Shown one piece after another: positions 8,425 to 16,878 of a DNA stretch of 64,000 bases. The stretch's first letter is position 1; every line of letters starts with the position of its first letter. Under the pieces are notes generated by a model. The model did no database searches, was not told the DNA's origin, and was given only the letters and a program-made list of their open reading frames with translations. The translations under genes and the position numbers were made by a program. The stretch is from JAFDVL01 sp043783625 (lineage in GTDB: Bacteria > Acidobacteriota > Blastocatellia > RBC074), in assembly GCA_043783625.1 (NCBI GenBank), contig JAYVZE010000049.1, positions 1 through 64,000 on the forward strand, written 5' to 3'.

Positions 8425-11373
8425 CTACTTCTTCGTGTTCGCTAAATCAGCCAAATAATCCGGTACAAACAATCCAAAATGACCATACACTTTAATATAG
8501 CTGCCACTGAATTGGGGGGAGCGAAAGTTGACCTGGCTCAGCTCGGATGGTTGCATCGTTGAGCCATCGGGTGAGTCGCGGAAATAGGCGACATCACGAA
8601 ATAACATACGGGCTTTATCGCGTAAGTCGGCGCGACCTGTGATGCGTGCGGCGTAGGTCAGAACTGGCAGGCTCATCATTCCTAATTCTGTCACGCGCTG
8701 GTCTGGCAGGTCTTTATCGGGTGCCCACCAAAAGGCTGTCCCCATTGGTTCATACTTTCCATCCGGCATCATTTTGCCGCCGCGCAGAACCGGTCTTCCA
8801 CCTTTGGTTCCGGCGACCCAATCGGCGACACGTACTAAAAAATCTACCACCCGCTTATCATTTGTTTCACGACAATATTCGATGGCTCCGAGTTGTGAAT
8901 AACCGCTCCACATAAATGGCTGGGCTTGATTTCCGAAGGAAGTATTGGCTGGAATGTAATAACCTTTACGTCCCTGATTTTCTTCCGCTTGCACCATCGC
9001 ATAGATTAACTTTTTGGAATATTCCAGATATTTGACATCACCGTTGTAACGCCACGAGACGACCAGATTTAGAGCCGGCCAACCCAGCCAACGCGGTTCA
9101 TTCCAGTTCATGCCATCCACATAATTGGCAAATGGATGATTCAGCATGGCTTCCGAAGCTTCTTTGGCGGAATCGTGGACGGATTCATCACCGGTTAATG
9201 CCCAATAAAGCCAAATTCCTTCAATCCAGTTATGGCTTGGGACAGGGATTTTGTAGGTTCCGTGATCGCCTTTTTCGTAGAAGGCAAATCCTTTGAAATT
9301 ATAAGTGCGCGAAGAATCCCAATAATCTATGGCGTGATGTTGCCCCCAATCAGAGCGGTAGCGCGACGTTTCACTACCGAGTTGAAAGGCGCGTTTGTCA
9401 CCGCTGCGCAGATATTCACGCAGCAGAATAAAATTGATGTCGTAATGTAAATTTGTGAAGCCTTCAGCCCAGGTAAAATCGCCGAAGTTGCGCCATCCGA
9501 AATGTCCGTTATCTTTTTCGGGATGACCTTCGCGGCTCATTCGTCGAACGTCAAATAATGATTGCGCCGGACGCGGCCCTGAGCCTTCATTTGATTCAGT
9601 TGCGTAAGCGCCTGACAACCAGCGTTCTGTCCGCATTGCGGCGGCACTGAGCATTTTGTCTTCGGGGAAAACTTTCGTCCAATTACGTTTTTCAACCATC
9701 ACCGGGCGAACTGCCTGCGAAGCGGCGACGTATTCAGGCTCCAGCGAAATTCCCAAAGAATTGGTGAGTGCTGCGGCATTTTTAGTTTCGAGTCCGAGAT
9801 AAAAATCAGTGGTCTTGGCACGTGCTCCTTCAAAGAGGTATTGACCGTTTAGCTCGCCCAATCCGCGCGGTAGAATTTCAAATTTCGCCAGATTATTTTC
9901 TGCGCTTAACGCTTTCGGAAAATTCTCAGTAAACTCCGGCGCCGTGATTTCGAAGCCTTTACCAAAAGCCAGCGTCGCCACTTTCGCTCCGGTTTCATTG
10001 GTTGTTTCGATTCGTTGACGCGTTGCTCCCGCGACCGGGAAATTTACCGTCAAGGCATTCAGTAATGCATGCTGTGCGTAAGGCGGCGTATCGTTCCGGT
10101 CTCCGCCAAATCCGAATGGTCCGGTATTGACAAGACGAAGTTGCGTGCGAATGTAGGGTTGCGAAGCATACACAAAATAACGCAACGTGAAGCGCAACAT
10201 GGCTCCAGCGGTGACGCCACGATCAGAGCTTTGAAAATGTCCATCTTGGCGAATCACGGTGCGAAGGTTTCCGCTCTCTTCAATTTTGGCTTCATCAATG
10301 ACGGCTGATAAATTGACAGGTGCGGCATTGCTGACGATTTTTTCATTTCCTACATGTTTGAGTTTCAGCGGGCGATCAAGCGTGACGATTTGTTCGCGGA
10401 CAGATTTAACGACAGCGGAGTCTTCTTCACTGCCAAGATCGCGGATACGGGCACGCTCAGGGTGTGCGAAACGCAGCGGTGTGCGGGTGTAAAGCCATCC
10501 GCTGTCATCGTGTTTCGTGACGTAAATATCTTCCTGACGCGGAGTACCTTCATCAATTCGATAATTTCTGAGCGGCGAAATCATCTGATCTTTATCGCGT
10601 GCCGCAATGCGATTCGCGCCTGCTTCAGAAGGGAACGGCGTTTCACCGAAATGCTCAAATTTAATCGTTGAGCCAACGGCTAACGCTCCAGTGTCGGCGA
10701 CTTTAATGGTACTGCTTGCGGCGGTCGTTTCTTTGATGACAATCGTCGCGCGAGGTTGTTCAATTGAAATTGTCAGAGGTTGGATTAATCGCTCAGTTCC
10801 ATCAAGGACAATACTTGAAATTAAATTTTCGCCTTTATTCGCAGCACTCAACTGGATTCGTCCGGCTTGCACGTTGAAGTTGTTGGTGGTCTGTGTGACG
10901 GGATTAACTTTGACCGTTGGCGTGGCATTTGCTCCAAGCGTTAATTGATATTCACCCGCCGGAGCTACGGTGTCTACGAGTAACCATTTGATCGGACGCG
11001 CCGTGTCGTTGGGCAAACCACGCCAGCGCGAGAGGACACGAAATTGAGCAGACACAGCTTTATTGGAAGCATCAACCAAAGCAATGCGTGCAATGTCGCG
11101 GACGTTTGAAATTTCTGTGAGCGGAACTCCGGCGGTCGCCGGCTGACGGGTGATGGTTAATCGTACGGCGAGTGAAGAGCTTTGTGTTGGTGCTGATGCG
11201 ATGGGAACCGAAGGATCAAAGGATGAATCCAGCGCAGTTTCATTAGTCCAATATCTTTTGACCAATGCCTTGCCTCTGGTACAAGCGCATTGTGAAACCA
11301 GCATGACCAGGATGAGCGTGAATGAAAGTGATTGGCGAAAGAGTGAGTAGTAAAAAAATGATGATTGACGCAT
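8425..11373 (-). CDS. large secreted lipoprotein, putative polysaccharide-active enzyme
   Basis: About 982 residues from the ATG at 11373, chosen because it begins a clean lipoprotein signal (MRQSSFF, a hydrophobic stretch LSFTLILVML, then VSQCAC with a candidate lipidated Cys). Longer starts upstream would bury the signal. The N-terminal half is beta-rich. The C-terminal half, from about residue 600, is an alpha-helical region rich in Trp, Tyr and His (WAEGFTNLHYDINFILLREY, SDWGQHHAIDYWDSS, VPSHNWIEGIWLYWALTGD, NEPRWLGWPALNL). This pattern is typical of alpha/alpha-barrel glycoside hydrolases and polysaccharide lyases. It is reminiscent of exo-rhamnogalacturonan lyase-like proteins, but I cannot fix the family. 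It is the third gene of a minus-strand group with a CBM9-like protein and a SurA-like protein. Confidence 0.6.
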   Translation of the reverse strand: MRQSSFFYYSLFRQSLSFTLILVMLVSQCACTRGKALVKRYWTNETALDSSFDPSVPIASAPTQSSSLAVRLTITRQPATAGVPLTEISNVRDIARIALVDASNKAVSAQFRVLSRWRGLPNDTARPIKWLLVDTVAPAGEYQLTLGANATPTVKVNPVTQTTNNFNVQAGRIQLSAANKGENLISSIVLDGTERLIQPLTISIEQPRATIVIKETTAASSTIKVADTGALAVGSTIKFEHFGETPFPSEAGANRIAARDKDQMISPLRNYRIDEGTPRQEDIYVTKHDDSGWLYTRTPLRFAHPERARIRDLGSEEDSAVVKSVREQIVTLDRPLKLKHVGNEKIVSNAAPVNLSAVIDEAKIEESGNLRTVIRQDGHFQSSDRGVTAGAMLRFTLRYFVYASQPYIRTQLRLVNTGPFGFGGDRNDTPPYAQHALLNALTVNFPVAGATRQRIETTNETGAKVATLAFGKGFEITAPEFTENFPKALSAENNLAKFEILPRGLGELNGQYLFEGARAKTTDFYLGLETKNAAALTNSLGISLEPEYVAASQAVRPVMVEKRNWTKVFPEDKMLSAAAMRTERWLSGAYATESNEGSGPRPAQSLFDVRRMSREGHPEKDNGHFGWRNFGDFTWAEGFTNLHYDINFILLREYLRSGDKRAFQLGSETSRYRSDWGQHHAIDYWDSSRTYNFKGFAFYEKGDHGTYKIPVPSHNWIEGIWLYWALTGDESVHDSAKEASEAMLNHPFANYVDGMNWNEPRWLGWPALNLVVSWRYNGDVKYLEYSKKLIYAMVQAEENQGRKGYYIPANTSFGNQAQPFMWSGYSQLGAIEYCRETNDKRVVDFLVRVADWVAGTKGGRPVLRGGKMMPDGKYEPMGTAFWWAPDKDLPDQRVTELGMMSLPVLTYAARITGRADLRDKARMLFRDVAYFRDSPDGSTMQPSELSQVNFRSPQFSGSYIKVYGHFGLFVPDYLADLANTKK

Positions 11374-11452
11374 AGATTTCCGTCCCGGAGTATCAGTGAA
11401 AAATGTTGAGGAAGTCTGCATGAACCAGTGCAATTTTATGGCGAAAAAATTC

Positions 11453-12118
11453 TTATTGGATTGAGGCTAAGCGCGTGATTTGAGCTTGCGCTCTGGTTTC
11501 ATCAAAGAAGCGGTCAAGCTCGGAATTAACTTTAATTTCACTCAGGTCTTTTTCAATTTTAGTGCGCAGTGCTTCATTTAATTCAGGTGCGCCTAAACCG
11601 CTGCGAGCAGCTTCAGGAATAGTAGTTTTCTTGTAATATTCTTCGATTTCTTCCGGTTTGATAAAGACAAAAGAGCGGAATCGAAATTCGACATATTTGA
11701 GGATTTCCAAGCGTCGCCGGACGATTTCGCGCAGCATCACTTGTTCCAAGCCAACTTTTTTCATGCGCTCAATAAATTTCTCATTACTGCCAAATTTAGC
11801 AACCAGTTCATAATTGATGTAATCAGTGATTTCTTCTTCAGCCGGTTCATGGCGCGGGATTTTTTCGGCTTCCTGCAATAATAATTTTTGATCAATTAAT
11901 CGTTCCAGCATGCCGCGACGATTTTCAGCACTCAGCTCCAGAATGGGTAAATCTGAATCAAGGGTTAAAGCCCAGAGAACATCACTTTCAGTAATCACAT
12001 CACGATTCACAAGTGCTAAGAGCCGATCCGTGACAACAGTTTGCGCCGGAGAAAAAGACGCCAAACACAGTGCGAAACAACAGATAAGCACGAATTGAAT
12101 AGAAGATTTGTTCTTCAT
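11453..12118 (-). CDS. SurA-like periplasmic chaperone without PPIase domain
   Basis: 221 residues from the ATG at 12118, which begins a standard signal peptide (MKNKSSIQFVLICCFALCLA, then SFSPAQ); an ATG at 12136 would overlap the upstream gene. The mature start DRLLALVNRDVITESDVLWA is the hallmark of the SurA N-terminal domain, followed by long charged helices (LIDQKLLLQEAEKIPR, a segment like LREIVRRRLEILKYVEFRFR). The parvulin PPIase domains of full SurA are absent, as in many shorter SurA_N-only proteins. It is expected in the periplasm, helping outer-membrane or secreted proteins fold. It lies 80 bases upstream of the large lipoprotein gene on the same strand. Confidence 0.7.
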   Translation of the reverse strand: MKNKSSIQFVLICCFALCLASFSPAQTVVTDRLLALVNRDVITESDVLWALTLDSDLPILELSAENRRGMLERLIDQKLLLQEAEKIPRHEPAEEEITDYINYELVAKFGSNEKFIERMKKVGLEQVMLREIVRRRLEILKYVEFRFRSFVFIKPEEIEEYYKKTTIPEAARSGLGAPELNEALRTKIEKDLSEIKVNSELDRFFDETRAQAQITRLASIQ

Positions 12119-12119
12119 T

Positions 12120-12770
12120 TTATTTTGCCGGTTCAAATTTCAGTTGCACGAATTTTTCAGGAACGTGGTAGTTGGGTTTCTCAGTCAGAGTCGGGGAATA
12201 AGCCAAAAACTGGCGGATTCCGTTGCGCCGACTGATACGAAACAGATTGGCTTCCCATTGATCGCCTGTTTGCGGAGCAATTCCAAAAGCCTTAAACGGA
12301 ATTGCCATGACCGCTCGCCAGATTTTTTTCTGCTCGTCAATATGCGCCAGAGTTTTCATTCCGCTGGCCCATTTCCAATCGTTCCAAACTTTTGTCATAT
12401 CCCTGCGATCAATGTTCAGGTCAATCCATTGCGCCGTTGGCGCGACTTCAAATTCTTTGTAGCAGCGGTCATCAGGCTCCTGCGGAGAGCGGACAAAAGC
12501 TTCGCAGACATCACGATCCCATAAGCCATGCCGCTCTGCCTGAACATCAAATTCACTATCTACATCCAGTTCAGTGTAGTGACATTCATATCCGAAAATG
12601 ATCTGCTGCGAAGTCCACAGCACACGTGCCGTCGTTTGCAATTCTACCGGAGCAGTCTCGCCCTGCCAATTTAAATTTATGGAATGCGCGACAGCCTTTT
12701 GCCAATCAAAGCCAGTAAAATCAAGGCTCAGCGCAATGTCGTCAGGGTGATGAATAGCTAGAATATTCAT
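12120..12770 (-). CDS. CBM9/DOMON-like carbohydrate-binding protein
   Basis: 216 residues, no signal peptide. The sequence carries the pattern of family-9-like carbohydrate-binding or DOMON-like domains: a strand with TTARVLWTSQQIIFGYECHY, then DRDVCEAFVRSPQEPDDRCY, YKEFEVAPTAQWIDLNID, and a final block WRAVMAIPFKAFGIAPQTGD followed by WEANLFRISRR. In this family the acidic and aromatic residues bind sugars. The stop lies one base from the start of the SurA-like gene, so the two are likely co-transcribed. Lack of a signal suggests a cytoplasmic or unconventional role; the ligand is unknown. Confidence 0.7.
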   Translation of the reverse strand: MNILAIHHPDDIALSLDFTGFDWQKAVAHSINLNWQGETAPVELQTTARVLWTSQQIIFGYECHYTELDVDSEFDVQAERHGLWDRDVCEAFVRSPQEPDDRCYKEFEVAPTAQWIDLNIDRRDMTKVWNDWKWASGMKTLAHIDEQKKIWRAVMAIPFKAFGIAPQTGDQWEANLFRISRRNGIRQFLAYSPTLTEKPNYHVPEKFVQLKFEPAK

Positions 12771-12778
12771 AAAGGTGA

Positions 12779-12796
12779 TCAGTGGTCGGTGGTCGG
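12779..12796. repeat. short tandem GTGGTCGGT words
   Basis: The sequence AGTGGTCGGTGGTCGGT shows about two copies of a GGTCGGT word upstream of the CBM9-like gene. Similar short-period words occur elsewhere in this window between genes and inside pglX. Function unknown. Confidence 0.4.
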
Positions 12797-12869
12797 TTTT
12801 GTGGAGTTAGGGATTTGGTCTTAGCAAAATATTCCATCAAAAAAACGCCCCCGTTCACCGGCCGCCTCT

Positions 12870-13700
12870 TCAAATATACTTCACAAACATGACTTCGTTA
12901 TGTGTTTCATTGTAGACCAGTTCGTCCACCATTTGTTGTGCCAGCATCAGACCGAAGCCGCCCGGACGCATTCCGATTTCGGCACGTCGTTCAATATGCG
13001 AATACGGCGAATCTTCAGGATTGGAAATGGCCGCATGTTGTAGTTCTTCTATTTTAAAACCTTTTCCGGGGTCTTTGATTTGGCAAAGAATGGCGCGTTG
13101 TAATCGAATATAACTGACCTCAACATATTTTCCTTCTGTGCATTTACAACCGTGCTCAATAGCATTTTGCAGCAATTCTCTAAAAGCAATACCGAGCGAT
13201 TCGCGGATTTCTAAATCTATCGTCGGATCAAGATTGGTGACAACGCGGTAAAGTGGTTGCATGGCTCCAAGATGGCAGGGAATTTTTAAGGTCAACCAAT
13301 CAGGGCGCGAAGAAATAATTTCAATGTTCGAGGGTAAGGTTGGCGACGCCAACGCTGATTGCACGGTGTCACGTAATTCAGCGACCGAGAACGGTTTGAA
13401 AAGCAATTCGCAGACGTGATGTCGCAGCGCTGCAATCGCCGTTTCGGGTGAATGCACTTCAGTCATTACCACGGCTTTCATTTTGTTGTTGAGCTGATGA
13501 GCTTCGGCGAGGAGTTCGAATCCCTCATCTTCCGGGGATTCTGCATCAGCGATCAGCAGGTCAACTTGCCGATGCTTGAGGATGTCCAATCCTTGGGCGG
13601 CGTTTTGTGCCGATAACAATTCGTAGCCTTCAGCCTTGAAGGCAGCGGCGAATTGTGCCGGAATCATCGGGTCATCATCAACAACCAAAATGCTATTCAT
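12870..13700 (-). CDS. response regulator fused to HATPase (RsbW-like) domain
   Basis: 276 residues. Residues 1-120 form a receiver domain: acidic pair DDD at 8-10, probable phospho-acceptor Asp52 (LLIADAES), conserved Thr at MTE and Lys in FKPFS. Residues 140-276 are a GHKL ATPase domain of the anti-sigma/serine-kinase type: N-box ELLQNAIEHG, G1 box DPGKGF, and G2 box RPGGFGLMLAQQ. There is no dimerisation/His box. The architecture suggests phosphorylation-controlled serine kinase or anti-sigma activity. It is divergent from the ACT-domain gene at 13835 and has no sensor kinase next to it. Confidence 0.85.
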   Translation of the reverse strand: MNSILVVDDDPMIPAQFAAAFKAEGYELLSAQNAAQGLDILKHRQVDLLIADAESPEDEGFELLAEAHQLNNKMKAVVMTEVHSPETAIAALRHHVCELLFKPFSVAELRDTVQSALASPTLPSNIEIISSRPDWLTLKIPCHLGAMQPLYRVVTNLDPTIDLEIRESLGIAFRELLQNAIEHGCKCTEGKYVEVSYIRLQRAILCQIKDPGKGFKIEELQHAAISNPEDSPYSHIERRAEIGMRPGGFGLMLAQQMVDELVYNETHNEVMFVKYI

Positions 13701-13834
13701 AGGATAACGTCCATCTACCTACCTCAAGGTGAACTGTCAGCGGATCATTGGTCTTCATTCGCTGGCAGTGTATATTACCACTTGCGAGAGCAGAATAATT
13801 CCGCCGCGCATATTGTGCAATCAACATTTGATTT

Positions 13835-14260
13835 ATGCCTATTAAACTGGACTTACCGAAAACCTTATTTGCTGTGGTCAGCATTCCGTTGGAACACTAC
13901 GGACAATGCATTTTGGCAGTGCAGAACTTAACGGGATTCGTTTCACTGACGCGCGATAAGGACGAAATTACGCTGATTGTTGCGCAGGACGATTGGTTAG
14001 TGATGGCTGAGAAATTCCCCGGCTCACAGGTGCAACTGCGTCGTAAAATGATTCGCTTTGATGCCGTGTTAGATTTTTCAGTCGTTGGTTTCATTGCTGA
14101 AATCAGTCGCGCACTGGCGGATGCCGAGGTTAGTATTCTAAGCTTGTCAACGTATCGAACCGACGCCATTCTGGTTCACGAAGCCAGCTTTGATCGTGCC
14201 GTGGCAGCGGTTAGAAGCGCATTAATCACCATCCAGCATACGATTCTTTCACAGCATTAA
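13835..14260 (+). CDS. ACT-domain protein
   Basis: 141 residues, soluble, with the two-lobe CASTOR/ACT7 pattern: an N-terminal lobe with KDEITLIVAQDDW and a second lobe with GFIAEISRALADAEVSILSLSTYRTDAILV, the classic ACT ligand loop. ACT domains bind amino acids. It ends two bases before the PLP enzyme gene at 14263, so the pair are almost certainly one operon, and the ACT protein may sense an amino acid linked to that enzyme (inference). No catalytic domain is present. Confidence 0.8.
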   Translation: MPIKLDLPKTLFAVVSIPLEHYGQCILAVQNLTGFVSLTRDKDEITLIVAQDDWLVMAEKFPGSQVQLRRKMIRFDAVLDFSVVGFIAEISRALADAEVSILSLSTYRTDAILVHEASFDRAVAAVRSALITIQHTILSQH

Positions 14261-14262
14261 TT

Positions 14263-15435
14263 ATGGACTCTCAGGGAAATCAGACAAAATCCGTTCATGC
14301 TTCGCAGGAATTTAATCACACGACTTCGATCAGTCCGCCGATTTTTCAGACGACCACTTTTAGTGCGGAAAATGCCGAGCATTTTTACGAAATGGCAACG
14401 CAACCGCGTCACGCTGAATTTTATACGCGCTACGGAAATCCCAATCATCAACAGGTCGAAGCGACGCTGGCGGCTCTCGAAAACGGCGAAGCGGCATTAG
14501 TCACCAGCTCCGGCATCGGAGCCATTTTTGCCGCTGTCATGAGCCAGCTCAAAAGCGGCGATCATGTCGTTGCGCAAAAAAATCACTACGCTGCAACGAC
14601 AGTTTTATTTCGGGATGTGTTGCCCCGCTACCAGATTGAAACCACTTTTGTGGACAATACGAATTTGGCTGAATTTGCCGCCGCAGTGCAACCAAATACG
14701 AAATTGATTTACGTCGAATCTCCCACGAATCCATTGATGCAAATTACCGATTTGCGCGGCATTGTGAAGCTGGCGAAAGAACATCATTTGCTGACAATGG
14801 TGGATAGTACCTTTGCCACGCCAATCAATCAGCGTCCATTAGAATTAGGCTTTGATGTTGTGTTGCACAGTGCGACGAAATATATCGGCGGGCATCACGA
14901 CGCGACTGCCGGAGCGATTGTCGGATCAAAAGAAATCATCGAAAAAATCTGGCGTTTTGCCTTAGTGTCGGGCAGTGTCCTCAGCCCTTTCGATGGATGG
15001 TTATTGTTGCGTGGGCTTCGGACGTTAGGCTTACGAGTGGAGCGACATAATCAAAATGCCCTCGCTCTCGCCCGGTTTTTAGAAGCGCATCCCAACATCG
15101 AACGAGTTTATTATCCTGGCTTGGAATCGCATCCACAGCACGAATTAGCAAAATCACAGATGGACGGCTTCACAGGAATGCTCAGTGTAGATGTGGCGGG
15201 AGGCTACGCGGGAGCGGAAAAAATGATTGCTTCCTTAAAACTGGCAATTCGCGCGGCCAGCCTCGGCGGATTTGAAACGCTGGTGGTTCATCCTGCCGCG
15301 ATGTGGGCGTTGCAGTTGACGCCTGAACAACAGCAGGCTTCAGGCATCAGCGAAAGCTTAGTGCGAATTTCAGTGGGATTAGAAGATGAGAAGGATTTGA
15401 TTGCTGATTTTGCGCAGGCTCTGACAAAATTGTAG
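14263..15435 (+). CDS. Cys/Met metabolism PLP-dependent enzyme (cystathionine synthase/lyase type)
   Basis: 390 residues, the usual length for trans-sulfuration enzymes. Family marks in order: ISPPIFQTTTF, YTRYGNPN with the phosphate-contact Tyr/Arg, SSGIGAIFAAVMSQLKSGDH, YVESPTNPLMQITDL, TMVDSTFATPINQRPLELGF, then the PLP lysine in HSATKYIGGHHD, and SLGGFETLVVHPAAM near the end. The enzyme acts in the cytoplasm on cystathionine, homocysteine precursors or methionine. Distinguishing cystathionine gamma-synthase, gamma-lyase and methionine gamma-lyase needs a tree. Translation is likely coupled to the ACT gene two bases upstream. Confidence 0.88.
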   Translation: MDSQGNQTKSVHASQEFNHTTSISPPIFQTTTFSAENAEHFYEMATQPRHAEFYTRYGNPNHQQVEATLAALENGEAALVTSSGIGAIFAAVMSQLKSGDHVVAQKNHYAATTVLFRDVLPRYQIETTFVDNTNLAEFAAAVQPNTKLIYVESPTNPLMQITDLRGIVKLAKEHHLLTMVDSTFATPINQRPLELGFDVVLHSATKYIGGHHDATAGAIVGSKEIIEKIWRFALVSGSVLSPFDGWLLLRGLRTLGLRVERHNQNALALARFLEAHPNIERVYYPGLESHPQHELAKSQMDGFTGMLSVDVAGGYAGAEKMIASLKLAIRAASLGGFETLVVHPAAMWALQLTPEQQQASGISESLVRISVGLEDEKDLIADFAQALTKL

Positions 15436-15447
15436 CGTAAAAAAATA

Positions 15448-15472
15448 GGAGAGGCTTTTTTACGACCTCTCC
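15448..15472. terminator. hairpin after the PLP enzyme gene
   Basis: A perfect 7-bp stem GGAGAGG / CCTCTCC with an 11-base loop, 13 bases after the stop codon at 15435. Seen on the plus strand it is preceded by an A tract (AAAAAAATA) and lacks a T tract after it; seen on the minus strand it is followed by a run of T. It may work in both directions or only on the minus strand. Confidence 0.5.
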
Positions 15473-15876
15473 GTCAATCTAGCTTTGCTGGGATGAAATT
15501 CTTAAAAATTTCAGGTGCAACCGTAAGTTGCACACTCACCTACCATAGAGCAAACTGAATGCCACGCTGCTCAAATTTTTAGAATCTTCTTGTATCTCTT
15601 GCAGAATTAAAAGTTAGCAGTCTTGATGCGTTCTTCATTTGTTTAGTCAGGATGGCTAATTATCCAAAATTTCGTATCCAAAGCTTCAGTTTTTCGGAGA
15701 TATAAATTTTTCTGTACTCTCATTACCGATTTAGCATAAAATGCGAAATGTAAAGTGTAGGCATACAGCTCCGCCTCCCCGCCTGCGCCCTCACACGATT
15801 TCCCCGAAATCTTCACCCATCCGAATCACAACCCAGAAATCATCACGAGTCATTGTGAACATGGGGTACAGAAACT
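15473..15876. other. gene-free spacer upstream of histidine kinase
   Basis: About 400 bases, A/T-rich, with no credible coding frame. It contains a short hairpin GGTGCAAC-CGTAA-GTTGCAC near 15512-15531. No clear promoter could be chosen. A possible regulatory RNA cannot be ruled out. Confidence 0.4.
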
Positions 15877-16833
15877 ATGAGCGATAACCTTGTCTTGCCG
15901 AACCGTTCTACGTCAAGTGTAGATGTAGAACCAGGCATCAGTCGGGGACCGAAGCGACTATCGAAAGAAAGCACCACAATTGAAATCACTACTACCAACA
16001 ATTCCCTTGTCCCATTAATTGGAGAAGGCGAAGACCTCAAGAAACGATTGATGGAGCTGGAAGATTTAGTTGAGAAATTGAAAGAAGAAAGCAGTCTGAA
16101 AGCCAGTTTTATTAGTGCGATGGTACACGATATTCGTTCACCAATGACGGTCGTGCTTGGTGTTTTGGATTTAATGAATGACGATCTGGTCGAAAAGCGT
16201 ACGCTGGATACGGAATATTACGGCAAAGTCCTGAATGATGCGTTGCGAAGCTGTCAGGAAGTCACAGATTTAATCAACGACATGCTGGAGCTTTCAAAAA
16301 TGACACAGCAGAAAATGCTGTCCATGAATTTTGAAAAAGTCCCGATTATCGAAGTCGTCGAACCGGCCATGCAATTAGCCGCTGGCATCGCACGTCAGGC
16401 CAAGGTCAAACTTGGTTTCAAAATTCAGGCAAATCTGCCACAGGTTTTCGTGGATCGTAAACAAATGCATCGAGCCGTCATGAATCTGCTCAGCAATGCC
16501 ATTAAGTTTACTTCAGTGAGTGGTTCGGTCACGATTCGTGCCAGCTTCCTCAATGAAAAGCGGAGCGATGCGTTGTGTGATTACGTTTTGTTGTCGGTGA
16601 TTGACACTGGTGAAGGTTTAGCGCCGGATGAATCTCCGTACGTGTTTGATGCCTATTGGCAGGCGCAGCGCGGACAGCGCAAAACTGGCACGGGGCTAGG
16701 CTTGGCCATTGTCAAAGGCATCGCCGTCGCCCACGGAGGCAATGTTTCTGTGCGTTCACAAGTGGGGCAGGGCAGTACATTTTCGATCATGATTCCTGTC
16801 CGGGATGAGCCGCCAGTGATTGAAAATGCCTAG
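15877..16833 (+). CDS. cytoplasmic sensor histidine kinase
   Basis: 318 residues. Residues 1-50 are low-complexity, Ser/Thr-rich; 52-75 form a short coiled coil leading into the H-box with His84 (MVHDIRSPMTVVLG). The ATPase follows: N-box HRAVMNLLSNAIKFTS, G1 DTGEGLAPDE, F-box YVFDAYWQA, G2 GTGLGLAIVKG. There are no membrane segments and no sensor domain, so the signal must come from a partner or the disordered N-terminus. No response regulator is adjacent; the nearest free regulator genes are at 12870 and 56848. Confidence 0.9.
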   Translation: MSDNLVLPNRSTSSVDVEPGISRGPKRLSKESTTIEITTTNNSLVPLIGEGEDLKKRLMELEDLVEKLKEESSLKASFISAMVHDIRSPMTVVLGVLDLMNDDLVEKRTLDTEYYGKVLNDALRSCQEVTDLINDMLELSKMTQQKMLSMNFEKVPIIEVVEPAMQLAAGIARQAKVKLGFKIQANLPQVFVDRKQMHRAVMNLLSNAIKFTSVSGSVTIRASFLNEKRSDALCDYVLLSVIDTGEGLAPDESPYVFDAYWQAQRGQRKTGTGLGLAIVKGIAVAHGGNVSVRSQVGQGSTFSIMIPVRDEPPVIENA

Positions 16834-16878
16834 GATTATTCAGGAATTAATCAGAGTCGTGGTTGTATAGCGTAACTT

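Noticed and set aside
12108..12524. Plus-strand open frame of 138 codons over the CBM9-like gene
   Set aside because: Antisense shadow; the minus-strand protein has the better family match and composition.
13509..13530. TTCGAATCCC resembling a tRNA T-loop
   Set aside because: It lies inside the receiver-ATPase gene and no acceptor stem or anticodon arm can be built around it.
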